A stretch of DNA of 32,435 nucleotides, from positions 1-32,435 of the forward strand of contig JANYCZ010000060.1 in assembly GCA_025360015.1 (NCBI GenBank), written 5' to 3'. Of the stretch, positions 1-7,463 are shown one piece after another. Every line of letters starts with the position of its first letter. Position 1 is the stretch's first letter. The position numbers and the translations under genes are program-made. The stretch comes from Verrucomicrobiota bacterium. GTDB lineage: Bacteria; Verrucomicrobiota; Verrucomicrobiia; Verrucomicrobiales; Verrucomicrobiaceae. The notes under the pieces were generated by a model that saw nothing but the letters and a program-made list of their open reading frames with translations, made no database searches and was not told where the DNA came from.

Positions 1-1043
1 GCACTCGTGTGAGTGCGGAGAGCGCCGGAGCGAACATGACCGCCAGAACAAGGAGGCAGAGCTTCAACGGAGCCGCACTCGTGTGAGTGCGGAGAGGCGC
101 TGCGCCGGTGCTGCGGAAGCGCGGGGAGACGCGGCTTCAACGGAGCCGCACTCGTGTGAGTGCGGAGAGATCGGCAGCATCTCCGCTTTGTGCGCCATCC
201 TGGATGCTTCAACGGAGCCGCACTCGTGTGAGTGCGGAGATCGGGGCCTTGCCACGGGGAGCGCCCCAGCGCTCCGTGCTTCAACGGAGCCGCACTCGTG
301 TGAGTGCGGAGAGTCCGCAACGGTGATCTCGCCACCAGGCAGCAGGTCGTGCTTCAACGGAGCCGCACTCGTGTGAGTGCGGAGAGGTTCCGCAGCGCTA
401 CTGACCATTGACCGGAGCTTGTGCTTCAACGGAGCCGCACTCGTGTGAGTGCGGAGAGTCTTTGCACGCCACCTGCCGGAAGTCCCCCAGATGCTCGCTT
501 CAACGGAGCCGCACTCGTGTGAGTGCGGAGAGGCAGCCGCTGGAGATCAAGAAGCAGGCGAACTACGCGCGCTTCAACGGAGCCGCACTCGTGTGAGTGC
601 GGAGAGGCGGACGGCGCGGGTAGCAGCTACAACACCGTGCTCGGCTTCAACGGAGCCGCACTCGTGTGAGTGCGGAGAGCGGAGATGGAAGCCGCCTACC
701 AGGCGTCTCTCAAGCGCTTCAACGGAGCCGCACTCGTGTGAGTGCGGAGAGGACGGCGAACTCTACCCTAAGGCGAAGTTTTGACCATGCTTCAACGGAG
801 CCGCACTCGTGTGAGTGCGGAGAGGATTCGTCGAGCACCCGGCCTTTTTCCCGGGCTGCAGCTTCAACGGAGCCGCACTCGTGTGAGTGCGGAGAGTTGC
901 TCAGCTTGGGTCCGCTGAGAGTGCTGCCGTTGACGCTTCAACGGAGCCGCACTCGTGTGAGTGCGGAGAGAGGTCGCAGTGCCGTCCGAGAAACAGATCG
1001 AGACGGGGCTTCAACGGAGCCGCACTCGTGTGAGTGCGGAGAG
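1..1043 (-). CRISPR. Type I-G (I-U) CRISPR array, 14 full repeats plus one partial
   Basis: Full 36-bp repeats start at 61, 134, 206, 278, 351, 423, 497, 571, 644, 716, 789, 861, 935 and 1008. A 22-bp partial repeat occupies 1-22, so the array continues beyond the window. The 14 spacers are 36-38 bp and all different. Repeats are identical except that the copy at 206-241 has T instead of G at its last plus-strand base. Each repeat holds a perfect 8-bp stem with a 4-nt loop (CCGCACTC-GTGT-GAGTGCGG). Read on the minus strand the repeat ends in GTTGAAGC, which resembles the usual 5' handle of type I crRNAs. That, and the position of cas2 and the leader to the right, indicate transcription on the minus strand, with the newest spacer next to 1008-1043. 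Confidence 0.98.
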
Positions 1044-1257
1044 GACCGCCTCCCGGCCCTCGCAGATTCAAGCTTTCCAGCCGCACTTAGCGAGCGGCTG
1101 GTCAACAACGACGCGGGTGACGGGGACGACATGAAATAAAACGGGCGAAAGCATTGGTTTTCAACACGCGAGCGCCTGCGGCATCCGGAGACGCCACCGG
1201 ACCGCTCGCGGTCTAAACTTTGGATATATAAAAGATCAAAACGAAACGTGACGTGTT
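1044..1257 (-). promoter_or_regulatory. CRISPR leader between cas2 and array
   Basis: This 214-bp non-coding stretch lies between the cas2 stop and the first repeat, where a type I leader belongs. The cas2-proximal part (about 1215-1257) is AT-rich and holds TTGATC and TATATA-like hexamers on the minus strand, which could form the array promoter; no single -35/-10 pair is convincing. Nearer the array, 1077-1101 is a perfect 8-bp inverted repeat (CCAGCCGC / GCGGCTGG, 9-nt loop) that resembles a degenerate repeat. The leader assignment rests on position and base composition. Confidence 0.6.
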
Positions 1258-1575
1258 CTACACCACGTAGCACGGCGCATCAAACTTGGAATACGGCAAT
1301 CCCAACGATGAAATCACCCGCTCTCCCCTTCCCTCCGCAGGCCCGAGCGAGACGAACAGCACCTGGTCTTCGTCCTGCTTGATTAGCGATTTCAGTTCAC
1401 GCTGGAGCTGGACCAGTTCCCGGGGGTTCAGATCGCACTCGAAAACGGAAAATTGCAGGTGCGTGCCATGGTTTTTGCACACTTTGAAGACCTTCCTCAG
1501 CCGCCGGTCATTGGCGATGTCATAGCACACCAAGTAGGTGTGGCGTGAGCTGAGGATGACGTTGCGGTCGGACAT
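1258..1575 (-). CDS. cas2: CRISPR-associated endonuclease Cas2
   Basis: The protein has 105 residues, normal for Cas2, with the family's first strand and metal-site region (residues 14-28, YLVCYDIANDRRLRKV) and a typical ferredoxin-like length. With Cas1 it forms the integrase complex that inserts new spacers at the leader end of the array. It lies 19 bp downstream of cas4-cas1 on the same strand and is the last cas gene before the leader, so it is almost certainly co-transcribed with cas4-cas1. The start has no clear Shine-Dalgarno sequence, as is common in this window. The Asp in YDIA is the conserved acidic residue of the family. Confidence 0.95.
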   Translation of the reverse strand: MSDRNVILSSRHTYLVCYDIANDRRLRKVFKVCKNHGTHLQFSVFECDLNPRELVQLQRELKSLIKQDEDQVLFVSLGPAEGRGERVISSLGLPYSKFDAPCYVV

Positions 1576-1594
1576 GCAAAAAATTCGAAAATCA

Positions 1595-3718
1595 TCAGCG
1601 CGTCACCATTGGCACATACTCCGGGATCTCACCCGTCAGGTGCCGGGCCAGCAGCCGCGCCTGCAACTCCAGCACGCGGCGATAGCTCACCTTGTAATCA
1701 AACACTGGGTGCGTGATCAGTGTGTTCATGCGCTGCTCGTAGGCTTGGAAAAAAGCCTTCCTTCCCTGCGGGCTCAGATTCACGGCATCACCCGCACGCA
1801 CGAAATGGCCGCTGTGGATCATGCGATTGTTGATCGCCGTCAGCACCGTGCTCTCAGCGATGAGCGGGCGAAATTCCTCCATCAAATCCAGCGCCAGTGC
1901 AGGCCTGCCATGGCGTGGCTGATGATAAAAGCCGACATACGGGTCAAAGCCCACCGCCAGAGACGCGATGGTGCAGTCCTTCGCCAGCAGGCTGTAGGCC
2001 AGCCCGAGCAGAGCATTCACTGGATCTGGCGGCGGGCGGCGACGGCGCTGGGTGAAGTCAAAGGTGAAAGCCTCCGCCTCGGCCTTGCGGCTTTTCTCTG
2101 CGGACGGAGTCATCTCCAGTCCGGGGATCTCATCATCCAGATCGTCCTCGCCCACCTTGATCATGCCGGCGAAGTTTTGGAAATAGATTGCTGCAGCCGC
2201 TCCCTCCATGCCCAGCAGTTCATCCAGTCCGCGCGCCGAGGGCACACGCCCCGCGATCTCCTTCATCCCCTGCACCGCTGCGGCGGGCGGCTGCACGTGC
2301 AGTCGCATCAGCATGGTGCGATGATTGCGGATCTTCGCCTGCACGATCTTCTGCGCCAGCGCCAGGCATTGCAGCGGATTGGACGCCGCAGCGAACTGCC
2401 GGATGCGCGTGTGCACATTCTTCAGGCCATGCCCGCGCGTCAGTCCGTAAAACCAGCCGCCCATGCTGAAATACGCTATCGGGATCTCCTGCTCGCACAG
2501 TTCCTGCACTGCCTGCGTGCTCAGCTGGATGTTCCCAAACAGTGACACATGCGTCACATCATTCATCCGCACTTCATCGATCACGTTGTCGCCATCCTTG
2601 ATCACCAGCCGCTCCGATTTGATGCCCACGCGATACCCCTGCGTATTCAGGTACAGCGCACGCTCGTCATCGCGCGCGGCGATGAGCCGCCTTGGCGACG
2701 TTGCAGGCGCATTCGCCACCACGCGCGGAGCATCAGCAGAAACAGGCCGCGCCCCCCCCAGCAGACGCGTCTCATCCGGCAGGCAAACCGGTGCCAGCGA
2801 GCAGCGCACGCATTTGGGGCTGTTCACCAGCGGCGGTGGGATCGTGGGAGAGGCCGCCACCACCCGCGCCGCAGCGATGCGGTCGATGATCCACGCCTCG
2901 ATCTCCGCCGTCATCACCAGCCGCACTCGCTGCTTCGTCGCCCGGTAATAAATGACACCTTCATCACAGGCATAGCCATTGTCCCGCAGGATCAGGATCT
3001 GCAGACCCAGCTGCATTTTGTCCGCATCCCACAGTTCATTCTGGTCCACCCCCTGCCTCGGCGCACCCGCTTTGTAATCCACCGGCGTCACCGACTGCGC
3101 TTCCCTCACTGCGAAAAAATCATCCGCACTGCGCGCCTTCACCTTCACCTCGATCAGATCCATCTTCGCCACCACATCCAGCCGCACCGAGTTCATCATC
3201 GCCGAGCGTGAATGAATCGTCTCCATCGGCGGCTCCGCCTCTTCAGCCGACGGCACGGACTCTGCCGCTGTAGCATCACCACCCGGCTTGCCAGCGCTTG
3301 GCTCAGCCGCAGCCCCGCTCTCCGCGCCCGGCCCATCACCCTCAGCACGCGCCTTCTTCTTCGCCCTTAGCAGCGCCCCCTTGCCCCGGTCCACCTTCTC
3401 ATGGATCGCCGAACCCCGCACCGTGTCCGCATTCTCCACAAACACCCCCTCCACCTGCTCGTAATAAAACAAGCGCGGGCAGTACACGAACTCATTCAGC
3501 ATCCGCGCCCGCATCGGCTCCTGGCTCTTTTCCGCTGGCGGCCTCGTCGCAGGATCCGTCAGCGCCTCCACTACCTCCACCATGCGCCGCACCCCGAAAA
3601 GATCGAACTCCGGATGATCCACCGGCTCCGACAGCGGCTCATAAAGATACTCCGGCTCCCCCATCTCCGAACGATGCGGGTAAGGAGCACGTGCAGTGCG
3701 GTAGGCGGGCAGATCCAT
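1595..3718 (-). CDS. cas4-cas1: Cas4-Cas1 fusion protein
   Basis: This 707-residue protein joins two spacer-acquisition enzymes. Residues ~70-318 are a Cas4 (RecB-like nuclease) domain: first cluster cysteine C80 (YCPR), H106, D181, the VDYKAG motif at 213-218, and C303/C306/C312 completing an Fe-S site. Residues ~350-707 are Cas1, with the expected metal ligands E505 (LLGMEG), H599 (GFYHQPRHGRP) and D611 (DLMEEFRP). Cas4-Cas1 fusions are characteristic of type I-U/I-G loci. Cas4 trims prespacers and selects them by PAM; Cas1 integrates them. Two parts look unusual: a ~70-residue N-terminal extension before the Cas4 core, and an Ala/Glu/Pro-rich insert at ~122-165 inside Cas4 that is probably disordered. 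A shorter start is possible, since nothing in the sequence fixes the first Met. Confidence 0.96.
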   Translation of the reverse strand: MDLPAYRTARAPYPHRSEMGEPEYLYEPLSEPVDHPEFDLFGVRRMVEVVEALTDPATRPPAEKSQEPMRARMLNEFVYCPRLFYYEQVEGVFVENADTVRGSAIHEKVDRGKGALLRAKKKARAEGDGPGAESGAAAEPSAGKPGGDATAAESVPSAEEAEPPMETIHSRSAMMNSVRLDVVAKMDLIEVKVKARSADDFFAVREAQSVTPVDYKAGAPRQGVDQNELWDADKMQLGLQILILRDNGYACDEGVIYYRATKQRVRLVMTAEIEAWIIDRIAAARVVAASPTIPPPLVNSPKCVRCSLAPVCLPDETRLLGGARPVSADAPRVVANAPATSPRRLIAARDDERALYLNTQGYRVGIKSERLVIKDGDNVIDEVRMNDVTHVSLFGNIQLSTQAVQELCEQEIPIAYFSMGGWFYGLTRGHGLKNVHTRIRQFAAASNPLQCLALAQKIVQAKIRNHRTMLMRLHVQPPAAAVQGMKEIAGRVPSARGLDELLGMEGAAAAIYFQNFAGMIKVGEDDLDDEIPGLEMTPSAEKSRKAEAEAFTFDFTQRRRRPPPDPVNALLGLAYSLLAKDCTIASLAVGFDPYVGFYHQPRHGRPALALDLMEEFRPLIAESTVLTAINNRMIHSGHFVRAGDAVNLSPQGRKAFFQAYEQRMNTLITHPVFDYKVSYRRVLELQARLLARHLTGEIPEYVPMVTR

Positions 3719-3999
3719 AAAAAGTAGCCCGCAACAGTCAACCGGCGCGGCTTGGTGAAAGTGAATCGAAGGATATTAAGCTAGGCGCATCAGCACGATT
3801 CGTAAAGAGAAGTTATGACTGCCACCTGCGATGCCACTTGGAACGGCAGTCCCGAATCGCTCATGGGCTGTCTGAGCTGTCGTTTCAAGAGAGGGAATCC
3901 ACAGAGGGACGAAGAGGCCGAGACCAAAGTGGGAGCCATAACCCAGAGCCAGAGGGCCCTGAATTTCCTGCTCGAACTCAAGGGCGAGGAACTGCTGTT
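3719..3999. other. Gap between effector and adaptation cas genes; possible small ORF
   Basis: The 281 bp between the csb2 stop and the cas4-cas1 start are the only sizeable break in the cas operon. A plus-strand ORF (3815-4003, 62 codons) is preceded by a purine-rich AAAGAGAAG and uses codons like the neighbouring genes, but it runs against the operon, overlaps the csb2 stop and matches no family I recognise. The minus strand near 3770 has a TTAATAT hexamer upstream of cas4-cas1 that could be part of a separate promoter, without a good -35 partner. I see no RNA gene or full repeat here. Confidence 0.35.
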
Positions 4000-5592
4000 T
4001 TAGGTCAGAGCTGCGAACAACCCCATACCGGTGAACTTACCGCTGCCGATGCAGATCGGGCCAGGGACCTCGATGGTGGTGCCAGTCGCGTCTCTCCAGG
4101 TGATACGGACGTGGAGTTTGCGATAGCGGCGGTGCTGATCTCCTGCCGCGTATTGGGTGGCAAGAGCGGTTCCGGGCCAGAAGCCAGAGGAGCGCCAGTC
4201 GAGTTCTGCGTGGGCGGCGAGGACTTCGGAGTAGCCTGCCTGGCGGATCGCTTTGCGCAGGAGGGCGTCGATGCGTCCGCCGAGCTTTTCGAGTACGGCG
4301 GCTTTTTCTTCTGCCGAAAGCGTGTTGCCGGGTTTGAGTCGCTGACGGAGCTTGCGGGGGTCGTCGTAGCCAGGGAGGATAACGGGGGTGACGGTGGCCC
4401 AGGTGGACGCTGATCGCAAATAACGGTCGGTGGCTCCATCAGAGCCACCAGACTGGCGCTGTAGGATGGCGATGGTTTCGTTCTTGGCCTCGTCGATGAG
4501 TTCGCGGGCTTCGAGCCGTTGCACGAGGCGTTTGAAGAGAGAGAGGTCACCGCCACCGCGCAGGGTGATTAAAACCCGACGCACGCTGCTGACTACGAGT
4601 GATTTTCCTCGGGGCTCGATGCTAGGCAGCGGAATGAAGGCTAGGCGTTGGCCAACGACGGCTTGGTGGTTTTCGCCTTGGGCTTCTCCGTGACCGAGTA
4701 CGAGGCTGCGGCCTTCTGCGGGGCTTAGCCCGGCGCTACGGAGCAAGTCCGGCTGGCTGGCGGCATGACGCAGCATTCCCGCAATGTGCAGGCTGCGACG
4801 AGCGGGATCAAAGGCCTTGTAATTGGCACCATCAAGGTTGCGGAGGGCAAAGATAGCGTGGGGAACGGCTGCGGGGTCTGAGTCACGCCTATAGCCCACG
4901 ACTTGGTAATCCGAAAGGGGCGGAACTGGGGCGAAGCCGCTGGCCGTGACGCGGTTGAGAAATGCTTGATGCCTCCGGGCCAGATCGTCGAAGGTGCCGC
5001 GTTTTGGAGCACGGAGTTCGGCTTTGGGGGTATCGCTGCCGGGTTGCCAGGTCTCGCCAGAAAGAGATGCAATAGAGTCCTCTGGCACGATGTCGGCTGA
5101 GGCAACGACCAGATCAACTCCCCAGCCGATGTGGGTGATGGATTCCACGGCTTGGAAAAGCACGCTGCGGTGCTCGTCGAAGTCGGGAGGCAGCCCAGAG
5201 GTGGGCCAGAGGTAGTGAACGGCACCTTCACTGGGGAAAACCATCGGACGGATGGATTTCTCGGTGCGATAGTTCGCGATGCTGTCGTCTCCGCCTTGTG
5301 AAAGGGATCGGCCCACGAGGTCGCCGGCGTTGTCCGGCACATACAGGCGGTATCCCTGCGATTCGCGGGCCTGCGGAGCGATGATGGCAGGCGGCGTGAG
5401 TTGCTCCAGCCACTTCAGGGCGGGTTCGGCATGGCGCAGTCCACGACGTTCATTCCATCGCGCAGCGGCTGCGGCGACGATGGCCTGATATAACCGCAGT
5501 GGCGATGGCGGCCACTCACGCTCCCCGTGATCGGCACGTCCGTGGAACGCGCCATCCAGGAAGCGGATGGTGATGCAAAGGTGGTCTGGCAT
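4000..5592 (-). CDS. csb2: Type I-G Cascade subunit Csb2 (Cas5-Cas6 fusion)
   Basis: The protein has 530 residues. Its N-terminus (CITIRFLDGAFHGR, then WPPSPLRLYQAIVAAA at about residues 27-42) is typical of the Csb2/GSU0054 family, which combines Cas5 and Cas6 RAMP domains. The Cas5 part caps the 5' end of the crRNA in the surveillance complex; the Cas6 part is expected to cut pre-crRNA at the repeat hairpin. That fits this locus, which has no separate cas6 gene and a strong hairpin in its repeat. The C-terminal ~150 residues contain a glycine-rich stretch (GPICIGSGKFTGMGLF) like the G-loop of Cas6-type RAMPs. The gene begins 12 bp after csb1 and is the last effector gene before the 281-bp gap. 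Confidence 0.92.
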   Translation of the reverse strand: MPDHLCITIRFLDGAFHGRADHGEREWPPSPLRLYQAIVAAAAARWNERRGLRHAEPALKWLEQLTPPAIIAPQARESQGYRLYVPDNAGDLVGRSLSQGGDDSIANYRTEKSIRPMVFPSEGAVHYLWPTSGLPPDFDEHRSVLFQAVESITHIGWGVDLVVASADIVPEDSIASLSGETWQPGSDTPKAELRAPKRGTFDDLARRHQAFLNRVTASGFAPVPPLSDYQVVGYRRDSDPAAVPHAIFALRNLDGANYKAFDPARRSLHIAGMLRHAASQPDLLRSAGLSPAEGRSLVLGHGEAQGENHQAVVGQRLAFIPLPSIEPRGKSLVVSSVRRVLITLRGGGDLSLFKRLVQRLEARELIDEAKNETIAILQRQSGGSDGATDRYLRSASTWATVTPVILPGYDDPRKLRQRLKPGNTLSAEEKAAVLEKLGGRIDALLRKAIRQAGYSEVLAAHAELDWRSSGFWPGTALATQYAAGDQHRRYRKLHVRITWRDATGTTIEVPGPICIGSGKFTGMGLFAALT

Positions 5593-5604
5593 GGCGTGTG
5601 GAGG

Positions 5605-6660
5605 TTACTTTTTGGCTTTGGCCTTCTTCTCTTTACCCGCTGCGTCTGCCTTTGCCTTTTCCGCATCAAAGGGAACTTCGCGGCTTTCTCCGACTCCGAA
5701 GGCTTCAGCAGCAGCTTTGGCATACTTCAGAGCTTCCTCATGAGTGACGGTGAATGGCTTGCGAGAACCGTTGGCATAGACTTCATCGCTCTTGCGCTCC
5801 TTGTCGGGATCAGACACTAGGATGGTGCCTTGGCGAAGGTAGCCGCCGGGTAGCTTGGTGAAGGCGACAAGGGCAAGTCCGAGGATGTAACGGCGCAGTT
5901 TCAACGTCGCCTCGGCATCGGAGCCTGCGGTGATGAGTTTCAGGGCTGCAATGGCGAGAGTGGCATCACGACGGATGCCGCCTTTGGCGATGATACCGCC
6001 GTGGGAACCGGTGGCCGGAACATGAATGAAACCACGTTCGGCGTAGGCATCCTTGGCTGCTTTATCAGTGGCTTCGGGGAGAAGTCCGTTGCCGACGTAT
6101 TCCGTGGCAGGAACGTATTGAGCTGAGCGGGTCAGCTTCCGCACGTTGTAGGCGCGGACGGTGGAAGCGATAAGGCGCGGCATCTTAGCTTGTGTGTCGC
6201 GCGAATCCCACACCCCGAAAACAAGCGAGGTAGGCGCGATTTTGGCAAGGCTCGTGGCATTTCCATCCAGTAGTGCCTTGAAGGCGTCCTGAAGTTCTTG
6301 CTGCAAGGATGAGCAGCGGACGATGGCATCTCCGGCGCGGTGTCCTGCTTCTAGGAGATTGATTTTCTTGGTCCCGGCGATGATGACAACTTGAGGAACT
6401 AGCGCGGACTGTTCAGGCTCCGCAAAGAGGGGCTCGATACGATTGGCTTGGGAGCCGACGCTGTCCACAAGGGCGATGTTTTCACCGTTCGGGTCCCCGT
6501 CGATGTTGTAGCCGCCTGGGAAGCCATCGCCCGAGGCGAACGTTGATGGAAAAAGCACGCCGTCCGGTCCCTCGACGGGGATCAGAGGCTCACGCGTAAC
6601 GATGGCGGCGGGGCCATCTGCTTTCAAGTAATGGTCAAACTGTTCGAGGATGTTGCTCAT
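5605..6660 (-). CDS. csb1: Type I-G Cascade backbone Csb1 (Cas7 family)
   Basis: This 351-residue protein matches the Csb1/GSU0053 family, the Cas7-like subunit that polymerises along the crRNA spacer to form the backbone of the surveillance complex. Supporting features are the N-terminal LIPVEGPDGVLFPSTFA stretch, the following ALVDSVGSQANRIEP segment and the LVFGVWDSRDTQAKMPRLIAS segment, all characteristic of the family. The C-terminus is lysine/alanine-rich and probably disordered. The ATG overlaps the csb3 stop by 4 bp (ATGA), implying translational coupling, and csb2 follows 12 bp later. As the multi-copy subunit it should be the most abundant Cas protein of the operon. Confidence 0.93.
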   Translation of the reverse strand: MSNILEQFDHYLKADGPAAIVTREPLIPVEGPDGVLFPSTFASGDGFPGGYNIDGDPNGENIALVDSVGSQANRIEPLFAEPEQSALVPQVVIIAGTKKINLLEAGHRAGDAIVRCSSLQQELQDAFKALLDGNATSLAKIAPTSLVFGVWDSRDTQAKMPRLIASTVRAYNVRKLTRSAQYVPATEYVGNGLLPEATDKAAKDAYAERGFIHVPATGSHGGIIAKGGIRRDATLAIAALKLITAGSDAEATLKLRRYILGLALVAFTKLPGGYLRQGTILVSDPDKERKSDEVYANGSRKPFTVTHEEALKYAKAAAEAFGVGESREVPFDAEKAKADAAGKEKKAKAKK

Positions 6661-7457
6661 AGGATAGGTGTTGTGGTTTGGAGTTTGGCAGAAAGGAAGG
6701 CTTTGTGTTTGCGCTGACCGGTTCGATACCAGCTCTCGAACCGGTAATGTTTTGCACCAGGGTCCGGTAAAAGTCCGGCGGCGGCAATGGGTGCTAGCAA
6801 GGCCGGGATGGGGCGGCTCCAGGTGCGGTAGTCATACTGGCGCGGCTTGTCTTTGCCCGCTGGCACAGGGCGCACGCGTTGGAGGCCAATAAGGCACAGA
6901 AGCTCGGCGGCGGGTGAGGCGATGGTGGTCATGCCGAGGTCATTCGGAGCAAAGCCGACATCTCGTGAGTGGGCGTTCGGTCCGCGACGGGCATCGAAGT
7001 AAAAGGGTTCCACCTTTTTGACCGGATCATCCGGGTCGTAGGCCACCATGGAAACATTGAGCAGGTTCTCGGTGGAGAACTCTGGTTTGAGCATGGCTGC
7101 CTGCATGGCTTTGGCGATACGGAAGCTCTCCATGGTGCCAGCCCAAACTTTGAGGTCACTGGCGGCACGGTCGCCACCTTTCCACCAGTCGAGGCGCAGG
7201 TCGAAAGGCTCGGGGATGCGAATGGGTGAAGCTGTGCCGTCTGCCGCCTCCAGCATCACCAAAGATGCTGAGGTGAGCTTGCGGATAATTTCTGGCAAGT
7301 CCGGACCTTTGGCGATGTGGAAGGCTCCGTCCTCGAACCAGCCCTCGCTCTCCGGTGTGAGACGGGAAGCGAGTTCGAGCAAGGCGCAGCAGGCGAAGTA
7401 GTGGGCAGGGTTTGTCACATCTGCCTGCACGCGAGTTGTCGGGATTGAATCAGGCAT
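6657..7457 (-). CDS. csb3: Csb3, putative Cas8-like subunit of type I-G Cascade
   Basis: This 266-residue protein lies between cas3 and csb1, the position of GSU0052 in the Geobacter-type I-U locus. Its start, a VTNPAHYFACCALLELASRL stretch followed by GWFEDG, fits the Csb3/GSU0052 family, thought to replace the large subunit (Cas8) that recognises the PAM and recruits Cas3. It is far smaller than canonical Cas8 or Csx17, and no csx17 gene occurs elsewhere in the locus. It starts 6 bp after the cas3 stop and overlaps csb1 by 4 bp. The family assignment rests on N-terminal resemblance and gene order; the Cas8 role is inferred from the family. Confidence 0.8.
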   Translation of the reverse strand: MPDSIPTTRVQADVTNPAHYFACCALLELASRLTPESEGWFEDGAFHIAKGPDLPEIIRKLTSASLVMLEAADGTASPIRIPEPFDLRLDWWKGGDRAASDLKVWAGTMESFRIAKAMQAAMLKPEFSTENLLNVSMVAYDPDDPVKKVEPFYFDARRGPNAHSRDVGFAPNDLGMTTIASPAAELLCLIGLQRVRPVPAGKDKPRQYDYRTWSRPIPALLAPIAAAGLLPDPGAKHYRFESWYRTGQRKHKAFLSAKLQTTTPIL

Positions 7458-7463
7458 GACGTT

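Noticed and set aside
1106..1135. GGTGACGGGGACGACATG in the leader as a fourth copy of the 27-bp element
   Set aside because: Only short G-rich similarity; the GGGACATTGGC core is absent.
64..1273. Several ORFs of 60-157 codons across the array (with repeated ASTEPHSCECGE or SPHSHECGSVEA)
   Set aside because: They are translations of the CRISPR repeats and spacers, not genes.
1538..3727. Long plus-strand ORFs (up to 335 codons) opposite cas4-cas1
   Set aside because: His/Arg/Pro-rich shadow frames of a clearly recognised minus-strand gene.
3885..3935. GTTTCAAGAGAGGGAATCC resembling a CRISPR repeat end
   Set aside because: Single copy, no palindrome and no second copy nearby; not enough to call a relict repeat.
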